Part shown: positions 60,639 to 64,000 of the stretch, piece after piece
Numbering within the stretch: the stretch's first letter is position 1
How the letters are laid out: each line of letters begins with the position of its first letter
Source: Rubrobacter_D sp046732815
GTDB lineage: Bacteria; Actinomycetota; Rubrobacteria; Rubrobacterales; Rubrobacteraceae
Direction: 5' to 3'
Assembly: GCA_046732815.1 (NCBI GenBank)
Contig: JBKPNW010000001.1
Coordinates: 7,141-71,140 of the forward strand
DNA length: 64,000 bases
Notes under the pieces: generated by a model
The model's database searches: none
What the model saw: the letters and a program-made list of their open reading frames with translations, nothing else
Told to the model about the DNA's origin: nothing
Position numbers and translations under genes: made by a program

Positions 60639-62008
60639 GGTTGGGATCCCGGGTCCTCCAGTATTTCGAGCAGGTCTTCGCCGGCCTGGGAGATGTCACC
60701 AGCGCCGAGAGTAAGCACGAGGTCGCCCTTTCTGGAGATGGTTTGCAGCACCCCCGGTATGGTGTCTAGCTGGGGTATGTAGTAGACCTCGGGGTGGCCC
60801 CGCGTCTCGCAGATGGCGTCGACTATAAGCTTGCCGTTTACGCCCGGTTGGGGCATCTCGCCGGCGCCGTAGACCTCGGTGACGAGCACGGCATCGGCAG
60901 AGGAGAAAGCGTCGCCGAACTCCCTGTAGAGGGCCCTGGTACGCGAATAACGGTGCGGCTGGAAGACGGCGATAACCCTCCCTTGCGCGGGCATGGTGGA
61001 GCGGGCGGCGGCGAGCGTCACGGAGAGCTCGGTGGGATGGTGGGCATAGTCGTCGACGACGCGCACTCGGGAGCTCTCTCCTTTGAGCTGGAAGCGCCGG
61101 CGGACGCCCGCGAAGTCCCCCAGGGTGCTCGCCGCCTCGTAGGGATCGTGGCCGAGCCAGCTGGCCACCGCCGAGGCTGCCAGAGAGTTGAGAACGTTGT
61201 GGCGCCCGTACACACCGAGCCGGATCTCGCCGCGTCTGTGACCATTCTCGTAGAGCACGTAGCTGTTCGGGCCCGAGACATCCGCCCTGAGGTCTCCGGA
61301 GCCGATACCGTAGGTAGTGACCGGGCATGCCGCCGTGGAGGCCACCGCGAGGCAGGAAGCGTCGTCGGCGCAGGTGACCAGTTGGCCGCTCGCGGGCAGA
61401 GACCGGACGAATTGCGTGAAGGTCCCGACGACGTCGTCGAGAGAGGAGTAGAAATCCGGGTGGTCGAACTCGATGTTCGTGACCACGGCAGTCTGTGGCC
61501 TGAGGTAGAGGAAAGAGCGGTCGCTCTCGTCCGCCTCGGCCACGACCAGGTCGGACCTTCCGAAGGCGACATTGCTACCGATATCGTTCAGCTCGCCGCC
61601 GACGAGGGCCGTCGGGCTCTCCCCCAGCTCTTCGAGGGCGTGTGCCGTCATGCTCGTAGTCGTGGTCTTGCCGTGGGTTCCTGCGACCGCGACGCTGCGG
61701 CTACCCTCGAGGATCCAGGCCAGGGCCGCCGCGCGGGGGATTACGGGGATGGATCTGCGCCCGGCTTCGAGAAGCTCGGGGTTCGTCTTGGGAATGGCCG
61801 TGGAGATTACGACCTGGTCGGCGTCTCCTACTTGCTCGGGGGCGTGCCCGATGTGGACCGTGATGCCCGCCTCCCGCAACCTGCGGGTGTAAGGGGACTC
61901 CTTGAGATCAGAACCCGTCACGTCGTGGCCCCTGGCTGCCAGGACCTCGGCTATGCCGCTCATCCCGGCCCCGCCGATGCCGATCATGTGGATATTCACC
62001 GGCTCCAC
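60635..62008 (-). CDS. murC: UDP-N-acetylmuramate--L-alanine ligase
   Basis: 457 residues. IHMIGIGGAGMSGIAEVL at the start, AVAGTHGKTTTTSM (ATP loop) near residue 108, EADESDRSFLYL near 165, and DDYAHHPTEL near 315 are the Mur ligase signatures. It adds L-Ala to UDP-MurNAc. GTG start at 62008, overlapping murG by 13 bases. No murB or ddl follows; ftsQ is next. Confidence 0.97.
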   Translation of the reverse strand: MEPVNIHMIGIGGAGMSGIAEVLAARGHDVTGSDLKESPYTRRLREAGITVHIGHAPEQVGDADQVVISTAIPKTNPELLEAGRRSIPVIPRAAALAWILEGSRSVAVAGTHGKTTTTSMTAHALEELGESPTALVGGELNDIGSNVAFGRSDLVVAEADESDRSFLYLRPQTAVVTNIEFDHPDFYSSLDDVVGTFTQFVRSLPASGQLVTCADDASCLAVASTAACPVTTYGIGSGDLRADVSGPNSYVLYENGHRRGEIRLGVYGRHNVLNSLAASAVASWLGHDPYEAASTLGDFAGVRRRFQLKGESSRVRVVDDYAHHPTELSVTLAAARSTMPAQGRVIAVFQPHRYSRTRALYREFGDAFSSADAVLVTEVYGAGEMPQPGVNGKLIVDAICETRGHPEVYYIPQLDTIPGVLQTISRKGDLVLTLGAGDISQAGEDLLEILEDPGSQP

Positions 62009-63084
62009 TCCTTCTGTGTGGCACCCAGCAACCGCCGGGCTATCTCGCCTGCCGCATCTGGGGTGGCGAGCGCGCCCATGCGACGCGCGAGCTCTCCCCG
62101 CCTCGGGTCGTCGTGCAACAACTTTTCGACGCGGCCGCGCAACGCAGCCGGGCCGACCTCGGAGTCGAGCATCAGCTCCGCGGCCCCTCTCCGTGTAAAG
62201 TACCTGGCGTTCTGGAGCTGGTGGTCTCCCGTCGAGTAAGGGAAGGGGATGAGGATCGCCGCCCTCCCGGCCGCCGCGATGTCGAAGAGCGAGCCCGCGC
62301 CGGCCCTGCTCACGACGACGTCCGAAGCGGCCAGGTACCGCCAGAGAGCGTCGACGTAATCGAGGATCCTGTGCCTAGGGTTTGCCGTCGAGAGCTGTGG
62401 GAAGTCCCTGCGGCCGGCGACCTGGACCACCGTGTATGGCGTCGTTTCCCCGAACGCCTCCGCCGCGGAGAGGTTGATCCTGAGCGCACCCCCGCTTCCT
62501 CCGAAGATGAGGACGACGGGCGGCTCGAGGCCCAGATCCCGCAACGACTCCTCCCGCGAAGCGCCGAAGATCTCGGTCCTGGTCGGCATGCCGACCGACG
62601 CCGCGTTCCCCAACCGCTGCCTAGCCTCGGGGAACGTCACCAGTGTCTCCGTCGTAAAGCGGCTGGCCAGGCGATTGACGCGCCCGGGGACGTAGTTCTG
62701 CTCGTGCAGAAACGTGGGCACCCCGAGGGTCGTGGCGGCGAGCAGCGCCGGCGCGCTCGCGTATCCTCCGACACCGAGAACAGCCAGCGGCTTCAGCCGT
62801 TGTATTATGCGTGTACAACGGCTGATCGCCCGCAGGGCGAGGAGGCCCGCCCTGGCCCTGGCCAGGGGATTTCCGGCGAGGCCGGAGAGGGGCAGGGCGT
62901 GTAGGGTGTAGCCCTCTTTAGGAACGAGCGTCTTTTCTATGCCCGTCTTCGATCCCACGAACTCGACCACCGCGCCCATTTTCCTCAACTCAGCCGCCAC
63001 GCACAGCGCGGGGATAGCGTGCCCCCCCGTGCCCCCGCCTGCTATCAGGATTCGCGGGTTGTTCGATCTCTCTGGCTCTCTCAC
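61996..63084 (-). CDS. murG: MurG, UDP-GlcNAc transferase making lipid II
   Basis: 362 residues from GTG at 63084 with GGAGG four bases before; a longer frame lies inside ftsW and has no homology. ILIAGGGTGGHAIPAL near residue 10, VLGVGGYASAPALLAA near 95, HEQNYVPGRVNRLAS near 120, and FGGSGGALRIN near 190 are typical. It overlaps the last 95 bases of ftsW, an unusually long overlap. Confidence 0.96.
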   Translation of the reverse strand: MREPERSNNPRILIAGGGTGGHAIPALCVAAELRKMGAVVEFVGSKTGIEKTLVPKEGYTLHALPLSGLAGNPLARARAGLLALRAISRCTRIIQRLKPLAVLGVGGYASAPALLAATTLGVPTFLHEQNYVPGRVNRLASRFTTETLVTFPEARQRLGNAASVGMPTRTEIFGASREESLRDLGLEPPVVLIFGGSGGALRINLSAAEAFGETTPYTVVQVAGRRDFPQLSTANPRHRILDYVDALWRYLAASDVVVSRAGAGSLFDIAAAGRAAILIPFPYSTGDHQLQNARYFTRRGAAELMLDSEVGPAALRGRVEKLLHDDPRRGELARRMGALATPDAAGEIARRLLGATQKEWSR

Positions 63085-64000
63085 TGTCCTCCGATATCCT
63101 GTAGAGAATACCCACGGCGGCGAAGCATACCAGCAGGCTAGATCCACCGTAGCTCACGAAGGGGAGCGTCATGCCGGCGAGCGGGAGGACTACCATGGCG
63201 GCTCCGATGTTGAAGGTGGCCTGGACGGTCAGCATCGTGGTGAGGCCCGCCGCGACGCAACGGGCCATGACAGAAGGGGCGTTCATGGCTATCCTGAGGC
63301 CGGCCAGCGCGATAAAACCGAAGGCGGCGATCACGGCGACCATCCCGATCAGGCCGAGCTCTTCCCCTATCAGGGCGAAGATCATATCCGTACCGAGCTC
63401 GGGTACGTATGGTCCCTGTCCGCCCGACCCTGCCCCGGAGCCGAAGAAACCCCCGGCCTTTATGGCCACCATCGACTGCACTACCTGGTAGCCCGATCCG
63501 TCCGCCGCGGACCAGGGATCGAGGAACGTTAGAAAGCGCTCGCGCCGATAGGGCTCGAGTACCATCATCCCCGCCACCAGCACCAACCCGACGAGGCCCG
63601 AGACCACGAGGTCCCGCGTTCTCAGCTCGGAGGCCCAGAGCGTGCCCGCGACGCCAGAGAGAAGGACCACGGAAGTGCCGAAATCCGGTTCGATGAGGAC
63701 GAGGATGAAGAGCACCCCGACGGCTAGGAGCGGCTTGACCGGAAGCCTGGAACCGTGCGGCAGGCGCGCCACCGCGCAACTCAGGGCAAGCACGGCGGCG
63801 AGCTTCGCGAACTCGGCCGGTTGAATGCTCATGGGGCCAAAATCGAGCCACCGCCTGGCCCCGTTTATCTGGGTTCCGATACCAGGCACTAGAACGAGCA
63901 CGAGGCCGACCAGCACGAGCAGGTACACGGCCGGTGCGTACTTGCGCCAGGCGGTGTACCTGATGCGGCTGGCTACAAAGAAAATGGTCACCCCTAGGAC
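62990..64000 (-). CDS. ftsW: FtsW/RodA-family lipid II polymerase (5' end outside window)
   Basis: The frame is open to the window edge; about 336 codons seen. At least eight membrane segments, with GARRWLDFGPMSIQPAEFAKLA near the start, PDFGTSVVLL with the catalytic aspartate region, and LPLAGMTLPFVSYGGSSLL at the end, the SEDS signatures. The C-terminal about 30 residues are hydrophilic (ERAREIEQP) and read through the murG start. As its neighbour is murG, it is the division enzyme FtsW rather than RodA. Confidence 0.95.
   Translation of the reverse strand, partial: VLGVTIFFVASRIRYTAWRKYAPAVYLLVLVGLVLVLVPGIGTQINGARRWLDFGPMSIQPAEFAKLAAVLALSCAVARLPHGSRLPVKPLLAVGVLFILVLIEPDFGTSVVLLSGVAGTLWASELRTRDLVVSGLVGLVLVAGMMVLEPYRRERFLTFLDPWSAADGSGYQVVQSMVAIKAGGFFGSGAGSGGQGPYVPELGTDMIFALIGEELGLIGMVAVIAAFGFIALAGLRIAMNAPSVMARCVAAGLTTMLTVQATFNIGAAMVVLPLAGMTLPFVSYGGSSLLVCFAAVGILYRISEDSERAREIEQPANPDSRRGHGGARYPRAVRGG

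Noticed and set aside
60794..62239. 481-codon open frame on the plus strand
   Set aside because: Antisense to murC and murG; composition and lack of motifs show a shadow frame.

Overview
The window reads as chromosomal core DNA from a high-GC, deep-branching actinobacterium, most like Rubrobacter. The grounds are gene content and family type: an actinobacterial mIHF next to gmk, a helicase-degenerate PriA, a GarA-like FHA gene beside a Rv1828/FtsR-like MerR gene, a single-motif RsiG anti-sigma factor, and a dcw cluster with SepF and DivIVA. Nearly every gene lies on the minus strand in tightly overlapping operons. Only a sulfatase (18.6-20.1 kb) and an MFS transporter (41.3-42.8 kb) lie on the plus strand. 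No insertion sequence, prophage, CRISPR array, rRNA or tRNA gene was found.

Layout. 0-4 kb: regulators (MerR, FHA, RsiG), then a nucleotidyltransferase fused to a dead phosphomannomutase-like domain and preceded by a 50-residue ORF. 4-13.6 kb: der, plsC, cmk, aroA, rluB, scpB, scpA, ald, an unknown gene and pyrG. 13.8-20 kb: accessory membrane genes (7TM-type sensor lacking a kinase, YihY, KefB-type antiporter) and the sulfatase. 20-28.6 kb: recN, nadK, tlyA, ispA, nusB, efp, aroQ, aroB, aroK, aroC. 28.8-32.8 kb: type IV pilus genes pilM, pilN, pilO, a fourth membrane protein with calcium-binding repeats, and a PglD-like acetyltransferase. 32.9-40.6 kb: fmt, def, priA, metK, coaBC, rpoZ, gmk, mIHF. 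40.6-43.4 kb: a CGNR regulator divergent from the MFS exporter, then an ICMT-like methyltransferase. 43.7-52.4 kb: a seven-gene pyrimidine operon pyrR-B-C-carA-carB-K-D. 52.5-64 kb: rluD, divIVA, yggT, proC, sepF, yggS, pgeF, ftsZ, ftsA, ftsQ, murC, murG and the 3' part of ftsW.

How it fits together. The pyrimidine operon makes dihydroorotate and orotate from bicarbonate and glutamine (pyrE and pyrF are elsewhere) and pyrG finishes CTP. The aro genes feed chorismate. The dcw block couples lipid II synthesis to FtsZ assembly and polar growth. RsiG at the left edge is of the type shown in Rubrobacter radiotolerans to hold the sigma factor WhiG in a c-di-GMP-dependent complex that controls type IV pili, and a pilus assembly operon lies 28 kb away on the same strand.

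Most unusual points: the single-motif RsiG with an apparently leaderless promoter; a calcium-repeat protein in the pilP position of the pilus operon; dead or degenerate domains in the ManC fusion, CoaBC and PriA; priA and ftsQ reading frames with no ATG, GTG or TTG start where homology begins; a pyrimidine operon with no ATG start; and a small family of intergenic palindromic repeats near 25.3 and 28.7 kb.
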